From contig CM064569.1 of assembly GCA_032716605.1 (NCBI GenBank), positions 9,254,826-9,318,825 on the forward strand: a stretch of DNA of 64,000 bases, read 5' to 3'. A program made the translations under genes and the position numbers. This document shows positions 46,441-58,173 of the stretch, piece after piece. The first letter of the stretch is position 1; each line of letters starts with the position of its first letter. The DNA comes from Paralithodes platypus. Its lineage: Eukaryota > Arthropoda > Malacostraca > Decapoda > Lithodidae. The notes below the pieces were generated by a model. That model was not told the DNA's origin. It saw only the letters and a list, made by a program, of their open reading frames with translations, and searched no databases.

Positions 46441-47328
46441 GAAGATGTATGGTGTTACATGTATGATATGTAGTGGGAAGAGTAGAGTTTTATGGATAGA
46501 GGATAGCAATGTAGGGCAATGTCATGAAGTTGGATGTGTATGTTATATAAAGAGGGTTTTCCTTATACACCTGATGTGTGAGGCAGAAAGATATGTATCC
46601 AGCTACCAAGGCCTGGGAGAGAAAATGGAATTCAGGCTATCCCTGAGTTTCCCGAAACCTTGGCGGTAGTACTTCCCTGGGCGGGGCTACCTACCCCTAC
46701 TACCTACAGTTGTAGGTAGGCTGTAAAAGCCCTAGTGTGGTACCGTCTTAAGTCAAGTTATTATGTTATACAGTAAATTGATGTCAGCAGTTGGAATATA
46801 TGTACAGTCGGTCACCTTTCCGACTGGGCCACCTAATGGTAATTTTGCTGGGAGTCTTTCGCTCTGATACTAGTAAGATCGCTCACTCCCCCCACCACCA
46901 CCCCAACCCTGAATCTGTTGCATATTAGGTCCCATAGATGGCGTAGCTAGATTTGCTGGGAAGGAGAGGGAGGGGCTATAGGAGTAAGGGGGGGGGGGGG
47001 AGTGATATTATCGTGTAGGAAAGGTTGGAAGTGTGTAGGGTGGGTATGTTAAGTGAATTATTTCACCAGGTTTAAGGTTACCGTTTTGTTTCATGATATT
47101 AATTACAATTATTGAACAGCTATTTTTTAGTGAAATTTACCTTTAAGAAATATTAGAATATGTATTATTAATTTTTGCAATAATTGCTACAGTTCCGTTC
47201 TCCGCTAAGCTGTTTGCTTACCCCATTGCTCTAAACACGTGTTAGATAATATATATACTGTATATGGAGAGCTTAAGTCTAATGTTAATAACGTTAATAT
47301 TAGCACACCCATATGTATAAATTATCTT
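46441..47328. other. unassigned DNA
   Basis: Contains a hairpin-prone CTACCTACAGTTGTAGGTAG (46698-46717), a G13 run (46988-47000) and AT-rich sequence. It may include the 5' UTR of the preceding LINE. No gene recognised. Confidence 0.35.
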
Positions 47329-48382
47329 TATATATCAATATTATGTTTCATGACTGTCAACATGGTGTCCATGGAAACGAGAGCTTGTTGGTAATTCGGG
47401 AATATAATCACAGTAAAGGTCACACTACCATTACACCAAAAGTCTAACACAATGTTCTCAACAATGTTATACAAAACAAACAACATATTAATCTTATTTG
47501 ATATACAGTATTTTACTATCATTTAACTTTTTACAAAGCAGTTTACAAACATTTACTGGCCGTAAACTTTTTTTTGTATTTGGCCTATGCCTATTAACTC
47601 AAGATAATCGTATTCCGAAAGTAAATTAGTTGATGAACTACCGTAGGTATATATAATAATGCAAATGTCTATGTATTCTATGTCATCCAGGAACATTGGT
47701 ATGTCAAAAATTAAAGTGAAGCTGGCAACCTTATTTTATGATTGATTGTATTAACGATCTATTGCACATCTAGATAAAGACTGAAATACTCTGCATCATC
47801 AAACTTCCAATACCTCACTGTAGACGTTTATGCTATTTTGACCTCTATTGTCTCATGACAGAAAGTTGAAAATGGTATGGTTCAATTCCTCGCCAACCTA
47901 ACACCTCTGAAAATGCCACACTTACAGCTGTTCAGGCATGCCAACATGTGTCACGATATCAATATATATCCTCTATCTTTATTGTCCTTAACAATATAAT
48001 GGTTTTGACCCACTTGCGTTATCTTGCAATGCTAAAAAATAACAGGTGCTTGATGTGCTTCCTGTGAAGTTGTTTTGATTAGAAACATTTGCAGAATATA
48101 ACTGTTGGTATGCCTGGAGACAATATATACTCGTAACTTGCATTGGAAACCATTATTATAGTTATAATAATTAAAATATAGAGGATTACTGTGGTAATTT
48201 GATTTGACAATTAATATACGAAAAATTCATTGTAGAGAACAATGTGTTTGTAGACGTTTACTTTTGGTGTAATGGTAGTTTGACCTTTACTGTGATTATA
48301 TTACAAAATTACCAACAAGTTCTCGTTTCCATGTAAACCATGTTGACAGTCATCTATACATGAAGCATAATATTGATATATA
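47329..48382. mobile_element. 1.05-kb element with >110-bp terminal inverted repeats
   Basis: The left arm starts TATATATCAATATTATG (47329) and the right arm ends CATAATATTGATATATA (48382). The arms stay complementary inward to ACCATTACACCAAAAGT (47443) and beyond, about 115-135 bp with mismatches and small indels. The 0.8-kb interior has no coding frame of note. It is probably a nonautonomous DNA transposon. The right end is abutted by a CR1 tail, so an outer target duplication cannot be checked. Confidence 0.75.
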
Positions 48383-48929
48383 AGAACATAAGAACATAAG
48401 AAACTGGGAGTCTTCAAAAAGCCGATCGGCCCATACAAGGCAGATCCCAGTCACACCCAACCCCAATTATAGGCCCAACTCACTAATACCTTGAGTACTG
48501 ACCCCACCAAAACGGTCAGAGATTAACACAAGATAACGGGGGTCTGCTGAGCGCCGATTGGCCCACACCTGGTAGATCCCCCTCACACCCAACCCATCTC
48601 GTCCATATGCCTATCTAATTTTATATTAAAGCTCCCTATCGTTCTTGATCCCACTATATCACTTGGTAGCCTATTCCACCCATCTACAACTCTGTTACCA
48701 AACCAATATTTGCCTATATCTTTTCTGAAACGAAATTTATCTAATTTATAACCATTTGTTCGAGTTCTTTCGCTATCACCGAGCTTCAGTACATGTTTCA
48801 TGTCTCCTTTATTTACCCCACTGAACCACTTGAACACTTCTATCATATCCCCTCTAACTCTGCGTCTTTCTAACGAATGTAAGCCTAATTTGTTCAACCT
48901 TTCTTCATATGGTAGATTTCTAATATTAT
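48383..48929 (-). mobile_element. older CR1, 3' end (split by the next element)
   Basis: Tail octamers, a 3' UTR of about 200 bp and ORF2 C-terminal codons (48583 upward; NIRNLPYEERLNKLGLHS, ending HMDEMGWV). It stops mid-codon at ATAATATT (48929). The missing codons resume at 53164 (RMTTMIH), so this and 53164-54317 are one element interrupted by the 4.2-kb CR1. Overlap at the break is only AT. Confidence 0.85.
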
Positions 48930-49145
48930 AAGAACATAAGAACATAAGAAAATGGGAGTCTGCAGAAAGCCGATTGGCCTAAGCAAGGCAGATCCCTGTC
49001 CCACACAACCCGTTCAATTACAAAGCCCAATTATAGGCTCAACACTCTAATACCCTGAGGATCATCTTACCAAAACGGTTAGAGATTAACTCAGGATTAT
49101 GGGGGTATGCAGAGTGCTGATTGGCCCAACCCGGCTGATCCCCCT

Positions 49146-52125
49146 TCACACCCAACCCTTCTCGTCCATATGCTTATCCAATTTTATCTTAAAGCTCCCT
49201 ACCGTTTTAGACCCCACTATAGCACTTGGTAGTCCATTCCACCCATCTACAACTCTGTTACCAAACCAATATTTGCCTATATCTTTTCTGAAACTAAATT
49301 TATCTAATTTGAAACCATTGGTACGAGTTCTTTCGCTATCACTGAGCTTTAGTACATTTGTCATGTCCCCTTTGTTAATCCCACTTGAACACCTCTATCA
49401 TATCCCCTCTAACTCTGCGTCTCTCTAACGAATGTAAACCTAATTTCTTCAACCTTTCTTCATACGAAAGATTTCTAATATTATGGATCATTTTTGTCAT
49501 TCTACGCTGTACTCTCTCCAATGAATCTATGTCCATTCTGTAATAAGGACACCAACATTGGACAGCATAATCCATATGGGGTCTCACTAATGACAAGTAA
49601 AGTTTTAAGATAACATCAGCAGTTCTGTTACTCACACTCCTAGAGATGAACCCGAGAATCCTGTTTGCCTTATTACAAACGCTTATACACTGTGTTCTAG
49701 GCTTCAAATCATTGCTAACAAACACACCTAGATCTTTCTCACAGTCTGAATTTTCTAATTCTAAATTAGCTAGTTTATATTTAACATTTGTATGCATCTT
49801 CCCTATCTTTAATACCTTGCATTTGTCAATGTTAAACTTCATCTGCCAATTTACTGACCATTCATGTAAGGTATCTAGATCCCTTTGGAGGCACTCTATA
49901 TCTTTATCTGAATCAATTGATCTCCCCATTTTAGTATCGTCTGCGAATTTACTTATCCTACTAGTTATACCTAAATCTAGGTCATTTATGTATATAAGAA
50001 ACAACAGGGGACCTAATACCGATCCCTGGGGGACACCACTTTTGACTGCTCCCCACTCTGACTTGGTACCATTTATGCTGACTCTCTGTTTCCTACCAAT
50101 TAGCCATGACCTAATCCATCCCAACAACGATCCTCCTATTCCATGTGCCTCAACCTTTCTCATCAATCTCTCATGAGGGACTCTGTCGAAAGCTTTACTG
50201 AAATCTAAATACATAATATCATATGACTTGTCACTATCTACTGCTTCATATACCTCTGAGAAAAAGCTAAGCAAATTAGTAAGGCAAGAACGTCCCTTAG
50301 TGAATCCATGCTGAGAAGAATTTATTAAGTTAAATTTGTCTAAGTGGCTTCTAATTTTCCTAGCAATAATAGACTCTAGCAACTTTCCTATGATTGATGT
50401 GAGACTAATGGGACGGTAATTGGATGCTATCGATTTATCACCTTTTTTGAAGATCGGAACTACATTTGCAAGCTTCCAAGTTTCTGGAACTAAACCTGTT
50501 TCTAAAGACTTTTTAAATAAAAATGCTAATGGGCTACTTAACTCATCTCTGCATTCTTTTAATACTCTAGCATATACCTCGTCAGGACCAGGCGATTTTT
50601 GAGGTTTCAGTCTGTCAATTTCCTTAAGCACATCATTTCTACTTATACTAACTGTACTTAACATATTTTCTATACTATCACTATATACCATATTGACTTC
50701 TGGAATCTGTGCCAAATTTTCATTAGTGAAAACGGAAAGAAACTGACTATTTAATGTACTGCACATTTCTAAATCATTTTCTGTTATTTCTCCTATTGAA
50801 GTTTTTAGGGGGCCTATTACATCTCTAACTTTAGATTTATATAGTTGGTAAAAAGCTTTAGGGTTATTTTTTGAGTCACTGGCGATCCTTATTTCATAAT
50901 TTCTTTTTGCTTTCCTGATTTCCTTTTTAACCTGTCTTGATAGAGTCTGATAGTATATATGTAGATGATTTTCGCCTTTCTTTATTTTTCTATATATTCC
51001 TTTCTTTTTTCCTATAAAATCTATTAGCTTATTAGTCATCCATTTTGGTTGGTTCTGCGGCGATCTAAATTTTCTTTTAGGGATATATTTATTTTGAGCA
51101 TTGTGGAGTGAAGCAATAAACTGATTATATGTAGGTGGCAAGTTTAACTCTGGCATATCCTGACTTAATTGCTTAACAATAGGGTCCACCCTTAAGTCTC
51201 TTCTTAGCCCACCATAATCGGCTTTTCTGAAATCTGGGATAAGTGTCGTATTCTCTTTAGCATTCCCTGTCCATTGTATATTAAAATAAATAGATTTATG
51301 ATCGCTATTTCCTAGGTGGTCACCAATCTCTACATCATTTATCATATGTTCATTGTTACTGAAAACTAAATCAAGAATATTAATACCTCTAGTTGGCGTA
51401 TCTATGAATTGAAATAAAAAACTATCTTGTACAACCTCAATAAACTCTACTGAATCGGAGTCGCCTATTTGGTGCTGCCAATCAATGTTCGGAAAATTAA
51501 AATCCCCCATAATGCACACATTGCTAAACCTTGATGCTATTTTAATTTCCTCCCATAACGATGTTCCGCCATTTCTACTCATATTAGGCGGTCTATATAT
51601 AACTCCAATAACTATGGTCTCACTACCTTCGTTAACCTCTACCCAAACACTTTCATTATCATTATTTAGTCTAATACCTGATTTAATACAGCTTTGTAAT
51701 GTACTCCTGACAAACACTGCTATACCCCCGCCCCTCCTACTTGTTCGGTCATATTTAAACAAACTATATCCTGGAATATCAAATTCTGCTAAAAAATGCC
51801 TAGATTCTGTATTAATCCACGTTTCAGTTAGCGCTATTATGTCTATATTTTCTGTGCTAACGAGTGCTCTAAGTTCGTTCATTTTGTTACATAAACTCCT
51901 ACAATTTGTATAATATACCCTCAACCTATTACTTTTATTTGCAACTAATTTTCTATTGTTTTTAGCTAACTTATTATTTCCTGTTGAACTACTAGCTCTA
52001 GACGGAAATTCTGCTCTATCAGTAATCTCATCTTTACTATCAGTTACATGTGTAGTGTTATCGATAATACTATTACACATCACTATATTCGCACTATCTT
52101 GACTGATTATTTCTATTTTACTCAC
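49146..52125 (-). CDS. CR1 ORF2: APE endonuclease and reverse transcriptase
   Basis: A frame of 916 codons (to 49375) makes the nicking and copying enzyme of the LINE. APE lies at residues about 68-285 (TETW with E101, GDFN with D208 and N210, NSDHK with D275 and H276). The linker at about 340-450 includes KKGIYRKIKKGE. RT is at about 500-760 ([47 protein letters not shown] at 727-731). A conserved C-terminal domain follows. An 8-bp deletion between CCCACT repeats near 49383 shifts the frame after IEVFKW, detaching the last 73 codons (49146-49364). The start is GTG (52123-52125); the plus-strand copy has ATG at the same place. It lies 65 bp after ORF1. Likely defective only at its end. Confidence 0.85.
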
Positions 52126-52190
52126 TGGTTTGTCACATGACGTACCTGCTCCATATGGAGACAGTATTTTACTTACACACCCAGGTTTTT

Positions 52191-53072
52191 TTAACGAAAC
52201 CCCGCAACAATCTTGTCCAGTGAGCTGGCCAAGGTCGAAACTCCTAGTCGAGAATGATGTACTCCATCCTGGGCATACAGTTCATCCTTACCATAGAAGT
52301 GAGTCCACTTATCTAGGAATGGTATTGACTTTGCCTTGCAATACTTCTCCAGCCGGCTATTTACACCAATAGCCCTGGAGGACCATTCCTTCCGTACCCC
52401 TCTTCTTGGCAGGATACTGTGTACCACAGGAAATCCACCCTTCTCCTTGATCCTCTCCAGCATTTCCTGGTACTTGGTCAGCAACTCCTCAGTCCTGCAT
52501 CTCCATATGTCATTGGATCCCGCGTTGATGAAGATGATGGGGTCCTCCCCACCCACTTCTAGGACACCATCCATCTTCTCTGCCACCCTCCCGACTCCGG
52601 CTCCAGGTAGGCAGACAACTTTACTAACATGAGTGTTAGTAGCCCCGTCAAGGTACCTAACCATTGAATCACCGACAATGAACTTATCTTTTTTCCGTTG
52701 TCGGCGTGTAGCAGGAGTTGTAGCAGCAACAGCAGTAGACTTCCCCCCCTCCCCTCTCACTGCCTCGATGATCGCCACTTCCTCGCCATCACTCTCATCA
52801 GCCAAGGTGCTGAAGTTGTTGTGGGTCTTGAGTGGCTGCCTTTTCAGCTTGCAGGCCGTTGCACTGGTTGACACCACTTTCCAAGGGGCTTCACGATCCC
52901 TGGGAACACTTCCGGTAGCCTCACACTTCTTCTCCGCCATAGCTAGTCTCAAGGCCAAATTTTCATCTTTGAGACACTGAATCTCCTGCTCCACACTCTC
53001 CAGTCTTTCTTGCAAAGCAAAACAAAGCTGGAGAGTATGGGAGGAGACAGCAGACTCATCAACAACAGCCAT
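52191..53072 (-). CDS. CR1 ORF1: coiled coil plus SGNH esterase-like domain
   Basis: 293 codons from the ATG at 53070-53072 (a GTG directly upstream is less likely). Residues 15-50 form a coiled coil (LQERLESVEQEIQCLKDEN). Residues 55-130 are a basic, low-complexity linker (TRRQRKKDK). Residues 131-293 form the SGNH/GDSL hydrolase fold known from CR1 ORF1 proteins: VGDSMVRYLD with Ser136, NAGSNDIW with Asn187, and QDGVHHSRLG with Asp269 and His272. The full catalytic set appears present. The protein should bind element RNA as a multimer; the esterase substrate is unknown. Same strand as ORF2, which starts 65 bp downstream. Confidence 0.85.
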   Translation of the reverse strand: MAVVDESAVSSHTLQLCFALQERLESVEQEIQCLKDENLALRLAMAEKKCEATGSVPRDREAPWKVVSTSATACKLKRQPLKTHNNFSTLADESDGEEVAIIEAVRGEGGKSTAVAATTPATRRQRKKDKFIVGDSMVRYLDGATNTHVSKVVCLPGAGVGRVAEKMDGVLEVGGEDPIIFINAGSNDIWRCRTEELLTKYQEMLERIKEKGGFPVVHSILPRRGVRKEWSSRAIGVNSRLEKYCKAKSIPFLDKWTHFYGKDELYAQDGVHHSRLGVSTLASSLDKIVAGFR

Positions 53073-53163
53073 CACTAAGAAAGTTCACTAGGACCTCACT
53101 AAGGGTAAACAGGTTCACTAGCGGTCACTGGGGACGTCCGCACAGGTCAGGGGTCAGAGAGCA

Positions 53164-54317
53164 ATGAATCATTGTTGTCATTCTTCGCTGTACTCTCTCC
53201 AAGGAATCTATATCCATTCTGTAATAAGGACACCAAAATTGGACATCATAATCCATATGAGGTTTCACTAATGACAAGTAAAGTTTCAAGATAACATCTG
53301 CAGTTCTGTTACTCACACTCCTTGAGATGAACCCCAGAATCCTATTTGCCTTGTTACGTGCGCTTATACACTGTTTTCAAGGTTTCAAATCGTGGCTAAT
53401 AAACACACCCAAATCTTTCTCGCAGTCTGAGTTTTCTAATTCAGCATTAGCTAGTTTATATTTTTCATTAGTATTCGTCTTCCCTATCTTTAATACCTTG
53501 CATTTGTCAATGTTAAAATTCATCTGCCACTTTACTGACCATTCGTGTAAGGTATCTAGATCCCTTTGGAGGCACTCTATGTCGCTATCTGAATCTATTG
53601 GTCTCCCTATTTTGGTATCGTCTGCGAATTTACTTATCCTACTAGTTATACCTAAATCAAGGTCATTTATGTATATGATAAATAACAGAGGACCCAATAC
53701 AGATCCCTGGGGGACACCACTCTTGACTGATCCTCACTCTGACTTAGTACCATTTATGCTGACTCTCTGCTTCCTACCAATTAGCCATGCCCTAATCCAT
53801 CCTAACAACGCCCCACCTATTCCATGCGCCTCAACCTTTCTCATCAATTTCTCATGAGGGACTCTGTCGAAAGCATTACTGAAATCTAAATATATAATAT
53901 CATATGATTTGTCATTATCTACTGCTTCATATACCTCTGAGAAAAAGCTAAGAAAATTAGTAAGACAAGAACGTCCCTAAGTGAATCCATGCTGAGAAGA
54001 ATTGATTAAGTTAAATGTTTCTAAGTGGTTTCTCATTTTCCTAGCAATAATTGACTCTAGTAGCTTTCCTATGATTGAAGTGAGACTAATGGGACGATCA
54101 TTTGATGCTATGGATTTATCACCTTCTTTGAAGATCAGAACTACATTTGCAAGCTTCCAAGCTTCTGGAACTATACCTGTTTCTAATGACTTGTTAAAAA
54201 GAAATGTTAATGGGTAACTTAACTCATCTCTGCATTCTTTTAATACTCTAGCATATACCTCATCAGGACCAGGTGATTTCTGAGGCTTCAGTCTGTCAAT
54301 TTCCTTAAGCACATCAT
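53164..54317 (-). pseudogene. older CR1, RT part (continuation of 48383-48929)
   Basis: Contains RT from DVLKEIDRLKPQKSPGPDE (54290) through [37 protein letters not shown] (53700), [11 protein letters not shown] and SNRTADVILKLYL. Stops occur, for example, near 53735 (within SEWGAVKS) and near 53977 (TAG in the GFTQGRS block). It ends at ACATCAT (54317), directly followed by another CR1 tail; its own 5' remainder is not found on the far side of that element. Confidence 0.8.
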
Positions 54318-56756
54318 AAGAACATAAGAAAATGGGAGTCTGCAAAAAGCCGATCGGCCCATACAAGGCAGATCCCTGTCACACCTAACCCTAATTACAA
54401 GGCCCAATTATAGACCCATCTCACTAATACCTTGAGTACTGACCCCACCAAAACGGTCAGAGATTAACACAAGATTACGGGGGTCTGCTGAGCGCCGATT
54501 GGCCCACACCTGGTGGTAGATCCCCCTCACACCCAACCCATCTCGTCCATATGCCTACCTAATTTTATCTTAAAGCTCCCTATCGTTCTTGATCCCACTA
54601 TATCACTTGGTAGCCTATTCCACCCATCTTCAACTCTGTTACCAAACCAATATTTGCCTATATCTTTTCTGAAACGAAATTTATCTAATTTGAAACCATT
54701 TGTACGAGTTCTTTCGCTATCACTGAGCTTTAGTACATTTTTCATGTCTCCTTTATTAATTCCACTAACCCATTTGCATACCTCTATCATGTCACCTCTA
54801 ACTCTGCGTCTCTCTAACGAATGTAAGCCTAATTTCTTCAACCTTTCTTCATACGGAAGATTTCTAATATTATGGATCATTTTTGTCATTCTACGGTGTA
54901 CTCTCTCCAATGAATCTATGTCCATTCTGTATTAAGGACAACAACATTGAACAGCATAATCTATATGGGGTCTCACTAATGACAAGTAAAGCTTGAAGAT
55001 AACATCGGCAGTTCTGTTACTCACACTCCTAGATATGAACCCGAGAATCCTGTTTGCCTTGTTTCGAACTCTTATACACTGTTTTCTAGGCTTCAGATCA
55101 TTGCTAACAAACACACCTAGATCTTTCTCACAATTTGAGTTTTCTAATTCTATATTAGCTAGTTTATATTTAACATTTGTATGCATCTTCCCTATCTGTA
55201 ATACCTTGCAATGTCAATGTTAAACTTCATCTGCCAATTTACTAACCATTCGTGTAAGGTATATAGATCCCTTTAGAGGCACTCTATATCTCTAACTAAT
55301 CAATTTTTCTCCCCATTTTGGTATCGTCTGCAAATTTACTTATCCTACTAGTTATACTTAAATCAAGGTCATTTATGCAAATAACAAACAACAGAGGACC
55401 TAATACAGATCCCTGGGGGACACCACTTTTGACTGCTCCCCATTCTGACTTCGTACCATTTATGCTGACTCTCTGCTTCCTACCAATTAGCCATGACCTA
55501 ATCCATCCCAACAACCCCCCACCTATTCCATGCGCCTCAACCTTTCTCATCAATCTCTCATGGGGGACTCTGTCGAAAGCTTTACTGAAATATAAATATA
55601 TTATATCATATGACTTGTCATTATCTACTGCTTCATATACCTCAGAGAAAAAACTAAGCAAATTAATAAGGCAAGAACATCCCTGAGTGAATCCATGTTT
55701 AGAAGATTTTTTTAAATTAAATGTGCCTAAGTGGTTTCTAATTTTACTAGCAATAATTGACTCTAGTAGCTTTCCTATGATTGATGTAAGACTAATGGGA
55801 CGGTAATTGGATGCTATTGATTAATCACCTTTTTTGAAGATCGGAACTACATTTGCAAACTTCCAAGCTTCTGGAACTATACCTGTCTCTAATGACTTGT
55901 TAAATAGAAATGTTAATGGGTAACTTAACTCATCTCTACATTCTTTTAATACTCTAGCATATACCTCATCAGGACCAGGCGATTTACGAGGTTTCAGTCT
56001 GTCAATTTCACATAAGTCACATCAGTCACATAATTTCTACTTATAGGAACCGTACTTAACCTATTTTCCACACTATCGCTATATACCTTACAGACTTCTG
56101 GAAACTGTGCCAAATATTCATTAGTGAAATTGACTATTTAATGTACTGCACATTTCTAAATAATTTTCTGTCATTTCTCCTATCGAAGTTTTAAGGGGAC
56201 CAATTACATCTCTAACCTTGGATTTATATAGTTGGTAAAAAGCTTTAGGATTATTTTTTGAGTCATTGTCAACCTTAATTTCATAATTTATGTTTTCTTT
56301 CCTAATATCCTTTTTTACCTGTCTTGATAGATTATGATAGTAAGCAAGTAGGTGAATTTCGCCTTTCTTAATTTTTCTATATATTTCTCTCTTTTTTCCT
56401 AGAAGATCTAATAGTCTATTATTAATACATTTGGGGTGGGTCTGTGTTGATCTAAATGTTCTTTTTGGGGATATATTTATTTTGCGCATTGAATACTGAC
56501 TCTATAAAATTATCGTATGTATCTACCAAGGTTGACGTCTCTTCCTGACTTAAGATGACAGGTACCTGAGAAGGGGTACACTCATTTGGATACCTGGACC
56601 GACTTAATTTTTTGACCATAGGGTCCGCTAATAGGACTCTTCTTAACCCACCATAATTGGCTTTTCTGAAGTCTGGGATTAATGTTGTATTCTCTCTGGT
56701 ATTGCCTTTCCATTGTATATTAAAATACACAAAATTGTGGTCACTATTGCCTAGGT
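54318..56756 (-). mobile_element. CR1 LINE, 5'-truncated, degenerate
   Basis: Begins with a CATAAGAA tail, then a 3' UTR to about 54526 and ORF2 from the C-terminus to the end of APE (LGNSDHNFVYFNIQW at about 56700). It breaks off at 56756. The target into which it inserted is the 5' end of the 53164-54317 fragment. Confidence 0.85.
54527..56756 (-). pseudogene. CR1 ORF2 remnant
   Basis: Recognisable blocks: APE end (SDHNFVYFNIQWKGN), linker (KKREIYRKIKKGEIHLL), [49 protein letters not shown] and a nearly whole C-terminal domain (54527-54925). Frames are broken at many points, including near 54928, 55190-55295, 55680, 55825 and 56020-56120; the SKAFDR box reads YLYFSKAFDR, losing the catalytic Asp. 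Inactive. Confidence 0.8.
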
Positions 56757-57535
56757 CTGTGGTCTTCATTGCGCGGCTCGCGAGCCAGTGGCGGCTCGCA
56801 ATGACCTGATTGGCGGCTCGCAAGAGAGAGAGAGAGAGAATTCATCAGTAATCAGAGAAAAGTCAAAAATATTAGATACATATTGCATCATTATGCCGTA
56901 TCAGATGTATCACTTAATACAATTACTAATGGGAATAGGCCTAGTGGCAACTCTTTACTTTTCATAATTATCCAACACAAAGAGAAAAGGAGAAAACAGA
57001 GAGCACCCATTTATACAGGAATGATGAGAGAGAGAGGAAAACGAACATGGATAAAGTAAAAGAACAGCTGGCTCATTTACGGTCATCACAACATTAAATG
57101 AAAATATGTATTTTTTTAATTTATAATAATAAAGTCAAAAATTATAATATACTATATTTTTGCTAAAGGATTTCAATATATATTTTTTTACTATAGGTAG
57201 CGCCAACGAACTTGACACACATATCGATCCCTGACCTCTTCGTAACTCAAAAGGACCTTGAATCAGAATCAGAATCAGAATGTGAGGTGAGGCCTCACTA
57301 GTAGTGAAATAAGATAAATCAGAGCAAGACATGTAGGGGTTAAAAATGAAGAGTTGAAGAGTTTGAAAAGATGGTGGGCTGTCCACCTAGCTATTGTATA
57401 TGCTACGTATACTATGTATCCGCAAGAATTCCCGTCGCGAGCAACCACAGCCAACCCCGGCTTCTCCAGATTTCCTTTCCAGAAAGAGGGACCCGATAGG
57501 TCCCCTGCCTGGGGAACTCATCTCTACATTCATCT
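56757..57535. other. unassigned DNA between LINEs
   Basis: Starts with a GC-rich stretch with repeated GCGGCTCGC (56778-56822), a GA run (56824-56839), AT-rich DNA, and three AATCAG units near 57263-57280. The part 57387-57535 shares an open frame with the LINE fragment that follows but shows no RT similarity. Confidence 0.35.
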
Positions 57536-58077
57536 CTAGTATAGGTAGTACAAAGGATTTGACAAGTTGCAGTTGTATATGTGGTGAGATATCTTTTAGT
57601 TTGTATAGCTCACTAAATGCTTGTTTCCCCTTGATTGTTAAGTCCTTGACATGTCTGCAATAACCTGTTGTAGTGATCTGTAATCCCAATATTTTACCTT
57701 TATGTTTATAATCTAAAAGCTCTCCGTTTGCTACTACTTCCTCATATTTTTTGTTTGCAATATTGATTAGAGCGAATTTAGTCTGGTTAGTATTTATTTT
57801 CCAGCTTTTTTCAAATGCGTTGATTTGTTCTATTTCTGCACCAACAAGCTCTGCCATAAGTCTTCTTGATTTTCCTCTGTAAGTGATAATTTGAGTTATG
57901 TCGTCGGCATATGTGATATTATGGCAATCTATTGCAGGCTCGGGCATGTCTCTGGTGTAAATAGTGTATAAGGTTGGCGAAAGAATTCCCCCTTGAGGTA
58001 CTCCACTTGTTATTACTATTTCTGGCCCCATTATTGTTCCCACACGTATACTGACTGTGCGGTCCACGAGGTAATCA
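57536..58077 (-). pseudogene. jockey-like LINE RT fragment (interrupted), C-terminal part
   Basis: Minus strand carries DYLVDRTVSIRVG, SGVPQGGILSPTLYTIY, the catalytic ITYADDITQII and INTNQTKFALIN, then LVKSFVLPILE, after which similarity ends. The RT N-terminal half of the same element lies at 62348-62681, beyond the inserted plus-strand CR1. YADD is intact but the protein is truncated and split. Confidence 0.8.
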
Positions 58078-58173
58078 CCTGCCTGACCTTTGCTGAGTGA
58101 GGACCTGTCCCTAATGACTCCCAGTGAATTATCTTTGCCCATAGTGTGGTGATAGTGTTAACGTTTTTTTAAA

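Larger units (their letters stand above)
48930..53163 (-). mobile_element. near-intact full-length CR1 LINE, 4.2 kb
   Basis: The best-preserved element in the window. From the 5' side come an 87-bp 5' UTR (53073-53160), ORF1 (52191-53072), ORF2 (49375-52125 plus a frameshifted end to 49146) and a 3' UTR of about 215 bp. The tail repeats the octamer TTCTTATG. It is inserted into an older CR1 in the same orientation. One 8-bp deletion in ORF2 is the only obvious coding lesion. Confidence 0.9.

Noticed and set aside
56757..56830. GCGGCTCGC repeats with a CTGTGGTCTTCA start, suggestive of a hAT transposon end
   Set aside because: No matching opposite end or 8-bp duplication found; too little to call.
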